64,000 nt of DNA from Diadophis punctatus similis (Eukaryota; Chordata; Lepidosauria; Squamata; Dipsadidae): the NCBI GenBank assembly GCA_023053685.1, contig JALIGW010000002.1, forward strand, positions 249,372,856-249,436,855, written 5' to 3'. A program made the translations under genes and the position numbers. The stretch's first letter is position 1; each line of letters opens with the position of its first letter. The notes beneath the pieces were generated by a model that was not told the origin of the DNA, made no database searches, and saw only the letters and a list, made by a program, of their open reading frames with translations. Positions 1 to 12,113 of the stretch are shown piece after piece.

Positions 1-81
1 GGGTGTGGGCACAGACACACATGCGATAGCACGCGCATGCACTATTTCGGCACCCGAGGGAAAAAAGGTTCGCCATCACTG
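1..81 (-). mobile_element. hAT-like non-autonomous element, terminal fragment
   Basis: Read on the minus strand, the segment starts with the terminus CAGTGATGGCGAACC at base 81 and runs off the window edge. A similar terminus closes a GC-rich element near base 58790. The sequence of the terminus resembles hAT-type non-autonomous elements common in reptiles. Only one end is present, so the target duplication cannot be checked. No coding content. Confidence 0.5.
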
Positions 82-186
82 CCATAGGATCTCCCGGTAG
101 CGGTTACAAGCTGGATTTCGCAAGGCTTGGTGGAGGCTGCTATTTTCCAGCCATTCTCGCGGCGACATCAACCTGAAGTCCACTCA

Positions 187-1888
<1,702 letters not shown>

Positions 1889-1972
1889 ACTAAAACTTTT
1901 CCCACAGAAAGGATGTTCAAATGGTGTTATTCCTGTGTGTGTGTCCTTTAGTGTCTCATGACCTGAGAATTT

Positions 1973-2563
1973 CTAATGAAATTGGGAGCACTTTTGTGGC
2001 TTCCCTCTTGTGTGGTTGCTCCCATGAATCACAAGGGAGCTGTTCTTACCAGTTTTTGCTACATTGAGATAGTGTGTATGGCTTTTCTCTTGTCTAGCTC
2101 CTCGTATAAACAGTTGTGATTTGCAATCTCTTCTTTTCCCACAATAGGCAAATCTATGGCACTTTTCCACAGCTGAGGTCATCAAAAATATGGACAATGC
2201 CTTGTTTACTGGTGCTTTCATTCAAGCCGTTTTCTTCCTCACAGGGAGAGGCCTGCATTCCTATCTGCTCTACGTGGCTTTACTATTGACCTTTTCCTCC
2301 CCACTGACTTCCGGATATTTTCCTTTTTTGCTAATTGAAAAATAATCTCCTTTGACTTTTCATGTAACGTATCTGTGAGTTCTGCATAATCTGTTTATTG
2401 GAGCTTGAAATCTTTCTTGATTTTCTCTCTCTTGTCTAACAGCTGCTGGAGGAGGAGAATTGTATGGTTTTGATATTTTGATATTTTGCTTGATTTTCTT
2501 CACTTTTCAACATTGCTTGTTATTTACAATTGTCCCGAGTGCTCTTATTGCCATCTTCTTTGT
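1973..2563 (-). pseudogene. Leader part of the left zinc-finger exon, decayed
   Basis: On the minus strand a pyrimidine-rich tract ends in CTTACAG at about 2564-2570, a good splice acceptor. It is followed by sequence that matches the right copy at 54014-54760. This leader contains an open stretch (1973-2221) with degenerate fingers, but it also has stop codons. One finger-sized segment present in the right copy is deleted here at about 1980. Several stops are shared with the right copy, so the leader was damaged before the two arms separated. The exon is contiguous with the finger array at 290-1888. Confidence 0.65.
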
Positions 2564-2792
2564 CTGTAAGATTCAAAGAAAAGTAGAACTTTGTTTATAA
2601 AATAGTTAGAGATGATGTGAAAAAAGAAAAAAAGTATATATTACAATGAAAAAGCAAATATGCCCCAATACTAATTATTTACATTATTTATGATTCATTT
2701 GATACATAGAAGACTACCGAGATCCATGTTGAAATATCCATTCAAATTCAGTTGTTTAATTGGATCAATCAAGAATTCTTAGCAATGCAAAG
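2564..2792. other. Zinc-finger intron sequence shared with the right arm
   Basis: AT-rich sequence upstream of the finger-exon acceptor. Its right-arm counterpart is split: part lies at 50700-50815 and part at 53950-54013, because CR1 and Penelope elements were inserted there. No gene is seen. Confidence 0.6.
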
Positions 2793-3038
2793 GAGCCGAG
2801 GTGGCGCAGTGGTTAAATGCAGCTACTGCAGGCTACTCCAGCTGACTGCTAGTTAAGGAGTTCAGCTGTTCAAATCTCACCAGGCTCAAGGTTGACTCAG
2901 CCTTCCATCCGTCTGAGGTCGGTAAAATGAGGACCCAGATTGTTGGGGGCAATATGCTGAACTCTGTAAAACGCTTAGAGAAGGCTGTAAAGCACTATGA
3001 AGCGGTATATAAGTCTAAGTGCTGTTGCTATTGCTATC
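2793..3038 (+). mobile_element. Sauria-type tRNA-derived SINE
   Basis: The head GAGCCGAGGTGGCGCAGTGG carries a pol III A box and GTTCAAATC at 2868-2876 is the B box. The body and the tail of GCTATT-type repeats match two other copies in the window (18818 and 38174). The right arm has the uninterrupted sequence near 50700-50720, so this copy was inserted after the arms duplicated or was lost there. Confidence 0.9.
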
Positions 3039-3087
3039 ACCAAATACATCTTGAAGTGCTGGGGATAGATTATATAATTGTATATAC

Positions 3088-3170
3088 CATGTTTCCGCGA
3101 AAATAAGACAGGGGCTTATATTTTTTGACGCCCCAAAAATGCCCCTGGCCTTATTATTGGGGGATGCCTT
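3088..3170 (-). mobile_element. Fragment of the GTTTCCCCGAAAATAAG foldback element
   Basis: The terminus ATGTTTCCGCGAAAATAAGA and the following ~60 bp match the end of the foldback element at 48887-50650 in the right arm. The left copy is cut at about 3170, where sequence jumps to the arm segment equivalent to 48300. The left arm therefore deleted most of the element plus about 0.6 kb. Confidence 0.65.
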
Positions 3171-3184
3171 AGTTGACATAAAGA

Positions 3185-3480
3185 AGAGGGTGTCAGCTTA
3201 GTTTCCAAAGCAACAGAGAGCAAGACAAGAAGCAATGGTTGGAACTAACCAAGGAGAGAAGCAACCTACAACTTCCTGTCAGGAGAAATTTCCAAACAGT
3301 GAGAACAGTTAACCAGTGGAACAGCTTACTTTCAGGAGTTGTAGGTGCACCACTAGAAAAACACTGGAGGTTTTTAAGAGGATGTTGGATAACCATTTTT
3401 CTCAAGTGGTGTACGGTTTCCTGCCTATGCAGGGGGTTGGACTAGAAGACCTCCAAGGTCCCTTCCAACTCTGTTATTCT
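3185..3480 (+). mobile_element. CR1 LINE 3' terminal fragment
   Basis: Typical CR1 C-terminal and 3' UTR sequence, including the segment coding for ...NQWNSLLSG... and the closing motif of the form AGACCTCCAAGGTCCCTTCC. It abuts the zinc-finger relic at 3483. The mirror copy is 48010-48330 on the minus strand. Confidence 0.8.
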
Positions 3481-3482
3481 GT

Positions 3483-4077
3483 GTGAGTCCTTTGGTGTAT
3501 CACCAGGCTAGAATTCCGACTGAAACCTATCCCACAATCAGGACATTCAAAGTCTTTCTCTAATGTGCGAGTCCTCTGGTGTATCACAAGCTGGGAACTG
3601 TGATTGAAACTTTTTCTACAATCAGAACATTCAGAGAGTTTTCCCCGTGTGAGTCCTTTGGTGTTTCACCAGGCTGAATTCCAACTGAAACATTTCCCAC
3701 AATCAGGACATTCAAAAGATATCCCTTCTGTGTGAGTCCTCTGGTGGCTAATCAGGTGGGAATTTCTAATGAAACTTTTTCCACAATCAGGACATTCAAA
3801 AGGTTTTTCTCCTTCAAATGTCCCCCCCCCTATGTGAGTCCTGTGTTGTCTCATGAGGTGGGACCTTCCAATGAAACTTTCACACAATCTGGACATTCTT
3901 ACATCATGTGAGTCCTCTGATGTATCACCATGTTGCCATGCTCACTAAAGTATTTACCACAGTGGGAGTACTTTTAAGACTTTTCTCCTGTGTGGATCTT
4001 CTTGTGCATAATCAGCTATGATTTGCAATTTCTGCATTTCTCCACAATAGGTGCATCCATGGAGCTTTTCCAGCACT
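3483..4077 (-). pseudogene. C2H2 zinc-finger relic (left copy)
   Basis: Four to five degenerate C2H2 units with CPDCGK motifs and HQRTH termini in shifting frames (longest open piece 3666-3896). A run of C residues at about 3828 and several indels break the frame. It ends near a leader-like segment with TGTGGAGAAATGC. The mirror copy lies at 47490-48009. It looks like a second, older finger exon or a partial duplication of the main one. Confidence 0.75.
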
Positions 4078-4521
4078 TACAGTGGGGGAAAAAGTATTTA
4101 GTCAGCCACCAATTGTGCAAGTTCTCCCACTTAAAAAGATGAGAGAGGCCTGTAATTGACATCATAGGTAGACCTCAACTATGAGGGACAAAATGAGAAA
4201 ACAAATCCAGACAATCACATTGTGTGATTTGGAAAGAATGTATTTGCAAATTATGGTGGAAAATAAGTATTTGGTCAATATCAAAAGTTCATCTCAATAC
4301 TTTGTTATATATCCTTTGTTGGCAATGACAGAGGTCAAACATTTTCTGTAAGTCTTCACAAGGTTGGCACACACTGTTGCTGGTATGTTGGGACCAACGT
4401 AACAAAGGCTACCATCAGTAACACACTACGCCACCAGAGACTCAGATCCTGCAGTGCCAGATGTGTCCCCCTGCTTAAGCCAGTACATGTCCGGGGCCGT
4501 CTGAAGTTTGCTAGAGAGCAT

Positions 4522-4765
4522 TTGGATGATCCAGAAGAGGATTGGGAGAATGTCATATGGTCAGATAAAACCAAAGTAGAACTGTTTGGTAGAAACACAA
4601 CTCGTCATGTTTGGAGGAGAGAGAATGCTGAGTTGCATCCAAAGAACACCATACCTACTGTGAAGCATAGGGGTGGCAACATCATGCTTTGGGGCTGCTT
4701 CTCTGCAAAGGGACCAAGACGACTGATCCGTGTACAGGAAAGAATGAATGGAGCCGTGTATCATG
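4522..4765 (+). pseudogene. Tc1 transposase fragment, N-proximal catalytic part
   Basis: Open frame coding for [13 protein letters not shown] followed by a block with [10 protein letters not shown], both hallmarks of the Tc1 DDE core around the first catalytic Asp. The frame breaks at the CR1 insertion at 4765. The N-terminal DNA-binding region is missing or unreadable upstream. Confidence 0.8.
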
Positions 4766-4767
4766 AG

Positions 4768-6029
4768 ATTTTATTTATTTATTTATTTATTTTGTTATTC
4801 TTATATGCCGCCCAACTCCCGAAGGACTCAGGGCGGCGTACAACATAAGAGATACAAGAATAAACAAAATTTCAACAATTTAAAAACGGTACAAAATTTA
4901 AAAAGGCAGTATAAAAGCAACAACGACATCCATCCATTCAACCACATATATACTTGGGGGGTAAGCTCAAATAGTTAAGCTGTCCCCACCACCTGCAGGA
5001 AGAGCCATGTCTTAACGGCCTTTCGGAAGGCCAGCAGAGTGAGGATGGTTCGGGTCTCTGGGGGGAGTTGGTTCCAGAGCACGGGGCCAGCCACAGAGAA
5101 GGCCCTCCCCCTGGGGCCCGCCAGCCGGCATTGCTTGGCCGACGGGACCCGGAGGAGGCCAACTCTGTGGGCCCTAACCGGTCGGAGGGAAGTATGCGGC
5201 AGAATGCGGTCCCGGAGATATCCTGGTCCTAAGCCATGAAGGGCTTTAAAGATGGTGATCAACACCTTGAATTGGACCCGGAGACCGATGGGCAACCAAT
5301 GCAGCTGGCGGAGAATCGGTGTCACGTGGGTGTACCTCGGCACACCCACCACAGCACGCGCAGCCGCATTTTGCACCAACTGAAGTCTCCGGATACTCTT
5401 CAAGGGTAGCCCCATGTAGAGCGCATTGCAGTAGTCCAAACGCGAGGTGACAAGGGCATGAGTGACCGTGAGTAAAGCCTCCTTCTCCAGATATGGCCGC
5501 AGCTGGTGCACCAGGCGAACCTGTGCAAAGGCCCCCCTAGCCACAGCAGAAAGGTGATGATCTAATTTTAGCTGTGGATCTAGGAGGACCCCCAAGTTGC
5601 GGACCTGGTCTGAGGGAGTCAGTTTCGCACCCTCGAAGACCAAGGAGGGACAGTTATCATGGTCCTTAGGAGGCATTATCCACAGCCACTCGGTCTTGTC
5701 GGGATTAAGTCTGAGTCTGTTCCTCCCCATCCAGATCTTAACGTCGTCCAGGCATCGGCACATTACATCAACTGCCTCCCTGAAGTCAGACGGGGTGGTG
5801 ATGTACAGCTGGGTGTCGTCAGCGTACTGATGGAAACACACCCCATGCCTGCGGATGATCTCACCCAACGGTTTCATGTAGATGTTAAACAGGATGGGCG
5901 AGAGAACCGACCCCTGGGGCACCCCACATAGTAGGGGCCTGGGGGACGATCTCTGCCCTCCTGCCAACACCGACTGCATCCGATCGGCGAGATAAGAGGA
6001 GAACCACCGCAAAACAGTGCCTCCCACTC
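4768..6029 (-). mobile_element. CR1/L2-clade LINE, 5'-truncated, nested in Tc1
   Basis: Minus-strand insertion whose 3' tail of TTTATTTATT repeats (AATAAATA on its own strand) starts at 4769. It carries an open C-terminal ORF2 segment (4975-6027) and the usual 3' UTR with GCCGCCC...AGTCCTTCGG. It interrupts the Tc1 transposase. At its 5' junction there is a short hairpin of target sequence (6030-6066). Confidence 0.9.
4975..6027 (-). CDS. LINE ORF2 C-terminal half: reverse transcriptase fragment
   Basis: 350 open codons with the LINE reverse transcriptase core: GVPQGSVLSPILFN (motif B region), QYADDTQLY (catalytic YADD), a thumb region, and the C-terminal motif LHWLPIGLRVQFKVL typical of L2/CR1-clade elements. 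The endonuclease and N-terminal RT are absent, so it cannot move by itself. Closely related to the RT at 33229-34458. Lack of stops points to a fairly recent insertion. Confidence 0.85.
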   Translation of the reverse strand: MGGTVLRWFSSYLADRMQSVLAGGQRSSPRPLLCGVPQGSVLSPILFNIYMKPLGEIIRRHGVCFHQYADDTQLYITTPSDFREAVDVMCRCLDDVKIWMGRNRLRLNPDKTEWLWIMPPKDHDNCPSLVFEGAKLTPSDQVRNLGVLLDPQLKLDHHLSAVARGAFAQVRLVHQLRPYLEKEALLTVTHALVTSRLDYCNALYMGLPLKSIRRLQLVQNAAARAVVGVPRYTHVTPILRQLHWLPIGLRVQFKVLITIFKALHGLGPGYLRDRILPHTSLRPVRAHRVGLLRVPSAKQCRLAGPRGRAFSVAGPVLWNQLPPETRTILTLLAFRKAVKTWLFLQVVGTA

Positions 6030-8004
6030 TGCTGATGGAAGGAGTGCAAACCTCCTTCCATCAGCAAGGGTATTGAAGATGAAACGTGGCTGGGTCTCAA
6101 TGATCCCAAACACACCACCCAGGCAACGAAGGAGTGGCTTCGTAAGAAGCATTTCAAGGTCCTGGAGTGGCCTAGCCAGTCTCCAGATCTCAACCCCATA
6201 GAAAACCTTTGGGGGGGGGTTGAAAGTCCATGTTGCCCAACGACAGCCCCAAAACATCACTGCTCTAGAGGAGATCTGCATGGAGGAATGGGCCAACATA
6301 CCAGCAACAGTATGTGCCAACCTTGTGAAGACTTACAGAAAATGTTTGACCTCTGTCATTGCCAACAAAGGATATATAACAAAGTATTGAGATGAACTTT
6401 TAATATTGACCAAATACTTATTTTCCACCATAATTTGCAAATAAATTCTTTCCAAATCACACAATGTGATTGTCTGGATTTGTTTTCTCATTTTGTCTCT
6501 CATAGTTGAGGTCTACCTATGATGTCAATTACAGGCCTCTCTCATCTTTTTAAGTGGGAGAACTTGCACAAGTGGTGGCTGATTAAATAACCCCCCCTGT
6601 ATATTTTTGAGGTCAAAAATATGTGTGATCAGGAGGCGGAACCAGCGCCGGGATGGTATGGTCACTTTTCCACAGCGCTCTGTGGAAAGCACCGGTCTCA
6701 CGGCTGATTGGAGACCCAAAACCCGGGTCAAAACCGCTCAGGTGGAGCGGGGAAGAAAGAAGCTCGCTGTAGCGGACCGTAGGGGTTGACACAGACCCCA
6801 CGGAAGCTACAGCAGCTGCTTCTTGGCCATCGGCCGTGGGGGGCGTCCAGATGTGTCACCATTTGCCCCGGCTGCGTTATTGCTACAGGGAAGAAGATCG
6901 AATGAAGATAGTGCCATCTGGGTGAGAGGATTCTTTTTGTTCTTTTTAAGTGAACTCATGAAGAAATTTAAATTTTATATATTGGAATTAGTTATTTTTT
7001 GAATCGGAAGTGGATATTTCCTTGAAAGAAAAAGAAAGCTCTGAGCGCTGGAGGTGGCTTTTTGGAAATCACTCCCATACATCAGCGGCGGAAAGAGCGT
7101 CTTTTTTCTTGGTTTTTAATTTTAAGTGAAGGAAATTCGAGTGCCTTTTAAATTCTTTAATTTTTTGGACTTTAAAACAAAGTTTGCTTCAGACTAAACT
7201 TTGTGGTATTTGCCTTTTGAGTGTATCCTTTCTTTTTTTCCCCCTGTGCTGGAACATTATAGCTAATAATAAGCACAGTGCCACCTAATGTTTCAATTGG
7301 GATACAATTTGGATACTTTCTAATAAGAAAAGACAGCTGCAGATTGTTTATAATATACTATCTTACCCTAGAGAACTGTTTATATTTGATCTAAGAAAGT
7401 GTTTTGACTAAAACTAGCTTTTGTCTGCAGCTTGGGACTTTCAAATTTCTGTTTTCATTTTTCTTACTCTTTGATCCTTTGAATCTAAATTGAATCTAAA
7501 TTATTTTTTTTCCTCTCCTTGGCTACAATAAGTGGATTAGGGTATGAGCCTGAAGACTGAACATTTTGAGTTTGTATGGTTTTCCTTTTTCTTTTTTCTC
7601 TCTTATTTGGAATTAATTTTTTTAATTTTGCTTTTTTGCTTTTTTGATATTATAGAATATATTTTTCCCCCTTCGTTTGGATTTGACCTACTTTTTATTT
7701 TTTTCCCCTTTTATTTTTAACTATTTTTTGGACTTTTTGGATCCATTCCTTTTTTTCCTCTTCTCTTTTTCTCTCTTTCTCTCTTTTATTACTTTGTTGG
7801 TGACTCTATTGGATTACATTTTATCTTTCCATTGGATTACAAATACTGATTTGGATTATAAATAATGATTTGGATTACAAATACTGATTTGATTACAAAT
7901 ACTGATTTGGATTATAAATAACGATTTGGATTACAAATACCGATTTGATTATAATTACTGATTTGGATTACAAATTACGATTTGGATTACAATTTATTGT
8001 CAAG

Positions 8005-9013
8005 ATGACTACAAGGAAAATACCATTATACTTTACATCATCATCTACTTAATCACAAGTCCGGGACAAAAAACAACTGATACAACGATACAAGCAGAAA
8101 AATCTAATATGGAACTAAAAAATATGATGCAACCTTTATTTGAAGACTTTACTGGCAAGATGGAGTTGAGTTTGGGGAAAGTAGAAGGAGAATTGAAGGA
8201 AGTGAGAGGTTTCTTGGAAAAAAACGAACAATGTTTACAGAAAGCAGAAGAGATTCAAGAAAATTAGAAAAAATACAGGAAGTAGAAACCCGTCAAACAG
8301 AATCTGATAAAAGACAAGAGAAGATAAACATAATTTCTGAGATGGACCGCTCTGAATATTACTTGAGATTTCAGAATGTAATAGAAGAGAAAGATGAAAA
8401 CCTAGCAGAAATAATGGTGAATATGTTGGCAGAAGCAATAGAAGAAGATAATGATAGATTGTTGAATGATATTGATGAAATTTACAGAGTTAATACTCGC
8501 TATGCGATCAGAAATAAATTACCAAGAGAGGTCCACATAAGATTCACTAAGAAAGTGTGGAGAACAGAGTTTTTACAAAAACTGAGAAATGTGACCCTTA
8601 AATACAAAGAGAAAGAAATTATAACTCTGAAGCAAGTTCCAAGAAGTGTTAGAGACCTAAGAAAAGATTATCAGTTCCTGACAAAAATTTTGATTGAAAG
8701 AAGAATTAATTTTAGATGGTTTACACCGGAAGGGATAATGGTGTGGTGGCAAGGACAGAGAGTAAGATTGGATACAACTGACAAAGCGGAAATTTTTTAT
8801 AGACAACATTTTGTATATGGTGAAGAAGAAAGACGAGAGAAAGAGGTTAGAGAAACAAGATCACAAAAAGAAGGAACAAATAGAAAGATTAAACAATTGG
8901 CTACTCAACAAGAGGAAGAGACTCAAGAGAAAGAATTGGAAGGAGCAACAGCAATGGAGATAAGAGACCAAAGAGAAATGAGAATGACAATATCTACTAA
9001 AGCATTAAAGTAA
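8005..9013 (+). pseudogene. L1 ORF1 (RNA-binding chaperone), decayed
   Basis: L1 ORF1p coats the LINE RNA. A start at 8005 is followed by stops, and the main open stretch is 8231-9013 (260 codons). It has an N-terminal charged, coiled-coil-like region, then the conserved RRM/C-terminal core including EIYRVNTRYAIRNKLPREV and RDLRKDYQFL. The C-terminus is rich in Glu, Lys and Arg. The ORF is followed after 14 bp by the ORF2 start, as in L1. The same ORF1 core motif appears inside the Gypsy element at about 41.3 kb. Confidence 0.8.
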
Positions 9014-9026
9014 AAAAAGAAAACCA

Positions 9027-10480
9027 TGGAGGATGAAATAAAGATGATTTCAATGAATATAAATGGACTAAATTCGGCTATTAAAAGAAAAAGGATATTT
9101 AATAGACTAAAAAATTGAAGATGGATATTATTTGTCTACAAGAAGTACACATCAAGCAGCAACATAATAAATGTTTAGAATGTGTGAGACTTGGAGAACT
9201 ATATACAACATTAGCAGACCAAAGCAAAAAAGGAATAGCATTATATATACAGAAGAAAATATCCTCAAGGTGCATATATAATGATGAAGATGGGAGGATT
9301 CTTATAATAGAAATAAAAATGAACACTAAATTTTTTTTTGTTAGTTGCTATTTATGCTCCGAATGAAACTCAAGAAAAATTTTATATAAAGTTACATCAG
9401 AAGATAGCGGAGTTAGCTTATGAGAATATATGTATACTTGGAGACTTTAATGCCATCGTAAAAGCAGATTTGGACTACAAAACATCGGGGGGGAAATAAA
9501 ACACAAAGGAAAAAATTACCAAAATCATTCTTCACCATGGTGGAGGAACTTAACCTATTTGATGCCTGGAGACAGAGATAGATAAACAATTTACTTTCAT
9601 TCTTTCAGACATATGTCTTGGTCAAGGATTGATATGATGTGGATGTCCCTGGAAATGTTAAACAATATAAAATATATAAATATTGAATCTAGCACTTGGG
9701 CTGATCATAACCCAATAGTAGTATTTAATTTAATTAAATTAAATTAAAAGTTCTTATAAGCCGCCCAATCCCGTAGGACTCAGGGCGGCGTACAACAAAG
9801 ATAAGAACGGTACAATAAAATAACATTTAAAAACATTACATTGCAATTTAAAAGACAAAAAACCATTCATACATTCATAGTAACCTGGAAAGGGAAAAGG
9901 AAAAGAAATAGATGGACACTAAATCAAGAAATATTAACTGAAAAAGAATTTCAACAATTTATAGAAAAAGAAATGAAATTTTTCTTTAAAGACAACAAAA
10001 AGAATGATATATCTTTACAAATGGTATGGGATGCAGCTAAAGCATATTTTAGAGGTTTGGCGATGACTTATACTGCTAAATGAAATAAACAAAGATGAGA
10101 AACTCAGAAGAAAATAGAGGAAGAATATAAAGATTTAGAAAAGAAGCTTCAAAAAATATACAAAATAATAAGATTAAAATAATGATGGATTTAGGAAAAC
10201 ACAAGTTAAACATGATTGAAAATGAAGATGTTGCAAGGAAAACAAAAAATGCTAAACAAAATTTTTTTGAACATGCCAATAAACCGGGGAGATGGTTAGC
10301 ATATAAAATAAAAAGAGAGAAAGAAAAAAATGGATAAAACAATTGGAAGACGGGGATGGGAACATTAGATATAGTGATGAGGGGAAAAAAGATAGCATGG
10401 ATATACTATAAAGAACTATATGAACAAGAGAAAATAGAAAGTAAAAAAATAGATCAATATTTGGAAGATATAGACCAGTG
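9027..10480 (+). pseudogene. L1 ORF2 N-terminal part: AP endonuclease, broken
   Basis: Starts with MISMNINGLNSAIKRKR, then IICLQEVH and, after a frameshift, GDFNAIV and ADHNPI, the endonuclease motifs of L1. Frameshifts occur near 9117 and 9340. A CR1 tail (9731-9838) is inserted. Coding resumes with the linker region up to YYKELYEQEK at about 10430. No RT domain is present. Inactive. Confidence 0.8.
9731..9838 (-). mobile_element. CR1 3' tail fragment
   Basis: About 100 bp of CR1 3' UTR on the minus strand (GCCGCCCAATCCCGTAGGAC on plus) with a TTAAATTAA-rich tail, inserted in the L1 ORF2. Similar tails occur at 4800, 24727, 34920 and 35685. Confidence 0.8.
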
Positions 10481-10484
10481 GTTC

Positions 10485-10735
10485 CCAAAGTGGGCGGTAT
10501 CGCCCCGGGGGGCAGTGGCAACTCTTAGGGGGGCGGTGAGAGGCAAGAGTGGTGACAGGGGGGCGGTGAGAGTGGCCAGCGGGGCGGTAGGTGCTTCGCC
10601 ATGCTTTTGCACTTGAAGCTCCCTCGCGTTCCTTGCTCTTGGGTGCAGGGCAGCCCATTCTGAAAGAAAACATCTCGCGTTTTCTTTCAGAATGGGCTGC
10701 CCTGCACACAAGTGTGGAATGCGACGGAGTTACAT
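10485..10735 (+). mobile_element. GC-rich hAT-like terminus with a perfect hairpin
   Basis: Starts with CAGTGGTTCCCAAAGTGGGC, a hAT-type terminus, followed by GGGGCGGT repeats. It contains a perfect inverted repeat with 29-bp arms (10643-10671 and 10679-10707) around a 7-nt loop. The other terminus was not found, so the extent is a guess. It separates the L1 from the RSPH14 relic. Confidence 0.55.
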
Positions 10736-10838
10736 GTGCTAGGTACTGAGCACGGCACAGCGACGAGGGAAGCTGATCGCTCCCGAAGCTGCTCGGGCAA
10801 GCACTCGCAGACCCATAGAAAGGCCCTGCTGCAGAACC

Positions 10839-10849
10839 TGCGCATGCGT
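10839..10849 (+). promoter_or_regulatory. NRF1-like site in the RSPH14-derived promoter
   Basis: TGCGCATGCGT differs from the NRF1 palindrome TGCGCATGCGC at one position. It sits about 70 bp upstream of the RSPH14-type start codon in a CpG-containing stretch, as expected for a TATA-less promoter. Confidence 0.5.
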
Positions 10850-10872
10850 GGACTTTCCCGCCCGGCGTCCCT

Positions 10873-10885
10873 GTCGCCTAGCAAC
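10873..10885 (+). promoter_or_regulatory. RFX X-box upstream of the RSPH14 relic
   Basis: GTCGCCTAGCAAC fits the X-box consensus GTNRCC-N(0-3)-RGYAAC bound by RFX factors, which drive motile-cilium genes. It lies 35 bp before the ATG at 10920. RSPH14 is a radial-spoke/cilium gene, so the motif fits the exon identity. Motif match is seen in the sequence; binding is inferred. Confidence 0.7.
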
Positions 10886-10919
10886 CCAGCGCGCACAATT
10901 CGGCGGGCTTCCCTTTGGC

Positions 10920-11114
10920 ATGGAGCACCCACAGATCTCAGCCCAGCTGCTCCCCGACATCGACCCCACCAAGGCGCCTGTGGCCTTCAGCCGCTGAGGC
11001 CTCCCCAAGTTCAATGAACAGCTGCAGCACCCCGAGCTGACGTAGCAGCCGGCCTTAATGCGCTCTGCGACCTGGTGCATGACCCGGAGAACGCTTACCA
11101 AGCCATCGGCCTGG
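10920..11114 (+). pseudogene. RSPH14: First coding exon of a decayed RSPH14 copy
   Basis: RSPH14 (formerly RTDR1) is an armadillo-repeat protein linked to ciliary radial spokes. The exon starts with ATG and encodes a run with LPDIDPTKAPVAF, and later LPKFNEQLQHPEL and [16 protein letters not shown], matching the N-terminus of vertebrate RSPH14 as I know it. An in-frame TGA at 10995 (CGA-to-TGA type), a TAG near 11043 and a one-base deletion near 11062 kill it. The exon ends at a GTGAGC donor (11115-11120) and runs into microsatellite-rich intron, so this is a copied genomic segment, not a processed copy. It is absent from the right arm. Confidence 0.8.
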
Positions 11115-11142
11115 GTGAGCAGCGGTGGCCTGGCCACGGCTG

Positions 11143-11419
11143 GTGGGAGGGAAGGGAGGGAAGAAGGAAAGAAAAAGGAAAGAAAGAAAGAGAGAGGGAG
11201 GAAGGAAGGAAGACAGAAAGAAAGAGAAAGAACGATGGTAGAAAGGAAGGAAGACAGACAGAAAAAGAAAGGAGGGAGGGAAGAAGGAAAGAAAGAAAGG
11301 AAGAGTGAGGGAGGGAGGGAGGGAGGAAGACAGAAAGAAAGATGGTAGGTAGGAAGGAAGATAGATAGAAAAAGAAAGGAGGGAGGAAAGAAGGAAAGAA
11401 AAAGAAAAGAGAAAGAAAG

Positions 11420-11471
<52 letters not shown>

Positions 11472-11796
11472 GGTAGGAAGGAAGATGGTAGGTAGGAAGG
11501 AAGGCAGAAAAAGAAAGGAGGGAGGGAAGAAGGAAAGAAAGAAAAAGAAAGAAAGATGGTAGAAAGGAAGGCAGACAGAAAAAAGGAGGGAGAGAAGAAG
11601 GAAAGAAAAAGGAAAGGAAGAAAAAGAAAGGAAGAAAGAGGGAGGGAGGGAGAGAGGAAGACAGACAGACAGAAAGAAAGATGGTAGGAAGGAAGGAAGA
11701 CAGACAGACAGACAGAAAGAAAAGATGGTAGGTAGGAAGGAAGACAGACAGAAAGAAAGGAAAGAAAGAAAAAGAAAGATGGTAGGAAGAAAGACA
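11143..11796 (+). repeat. Purine-rich microsatellite (GAAA/GGAA/GACA)
   Basis: About 650 bp of GAAA, GGAA, GGGA and GACA units with little else. It lies in what would be the first intron of the RSPH14 relic. Long apparent reading frames on the minus strand here are composition artefacts. Confidence 0.9.
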
Positions 11797-12113
11797 GTGT
11801 TAAAATCCATTTGTTGCTAGCAGAGATGGTCGCGGCTTCTTGCTCCGCTTTAAAAAAAAAGCGGAGGCCTTCTAGGTCCAGAGCTCTTGACAGGCTTCTA
11901 GGGAGCCCTCACCCTTCGCACCCCAGAGCTTCTTCTGCGGTACTAGGGGGGCTCTACCTTGGCCCATTTGCTCTTCTCCCTTCCCTTTGCCTAGGGAGGG
12001 AGTTTCCAAGCCGCCAGACAGCTGATGTGCCTAATCTGGCGGCTTTAATGGAGCCTGGGATCAGACGCTCGTAAAGAGCGCCAGCGAGGCTTGCGGTGCC
12101 ATCGGAAGTCCTA
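11797..12113. other. GC-rich unassigned segment
   Basis: About 300 bp with GC-rich and Alu-free unique-looking sequence, probably the rest of the RSPH14-derived block or its neighbour. No ORF, repeat terminus or RNA gene was recognised. It ends abruptly at the L1-like repeat. Confidence 0.4.

Larger units (their letters stand above)
4080..6599 (+). mobile_element. Tc1-like transposon, fish type, split by a CR1 insertion
   Basis: Bounded by TA at 4078-4079 and 6600-6601. The ends CAGTGGGGGAAAAAG and its inverted counterpart are part of terminal inverted repeats of roughly 200 bp. The empty site is present in the right arm near 47490 (one TA). Transposase remnants lie at 4390-4765 and 6050-6360. 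They include WSDKT (first catalytic Asp region), NDPKHT (second Asp) and PIENLW (Glu), as in DD34E Tc1 families. Frameshifts and the nested CR1 make it inactive. The terminal repeat is of a type I recognise from teleost and amphibian genomes, which suggests horizontal transfer. Confidence 0.9.
6603..10484 (+). mobile_element. L1 LINE, 3'-truncated before reverse transcriptase
   Basis: Begins at about 6630 after the sequence TATGTGTGATC shared with the right arm. It contains a ~1.4-kb 5' UTR with a GC-rich start and T-rich body, a decayed ORF1 (8005-9013) and the N-terminal part of ORF2 (9027-10480) with endonuclease motifs. It ends just before the RT domain where a GC-rich hAT-like segment starts at 10485. 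The right arm lacks this L1. The block 6630-12113 as a whole replaces the 3' part of an older L1-like repeat. Confidence 0.8.

Noticed and set aside
11055..11810. 251-codon ORF rich in Phe, Leu and Ser on the minus strand
   Set aside because: Translation of a purine microsatellite; no non-repeat content apart from its ends.
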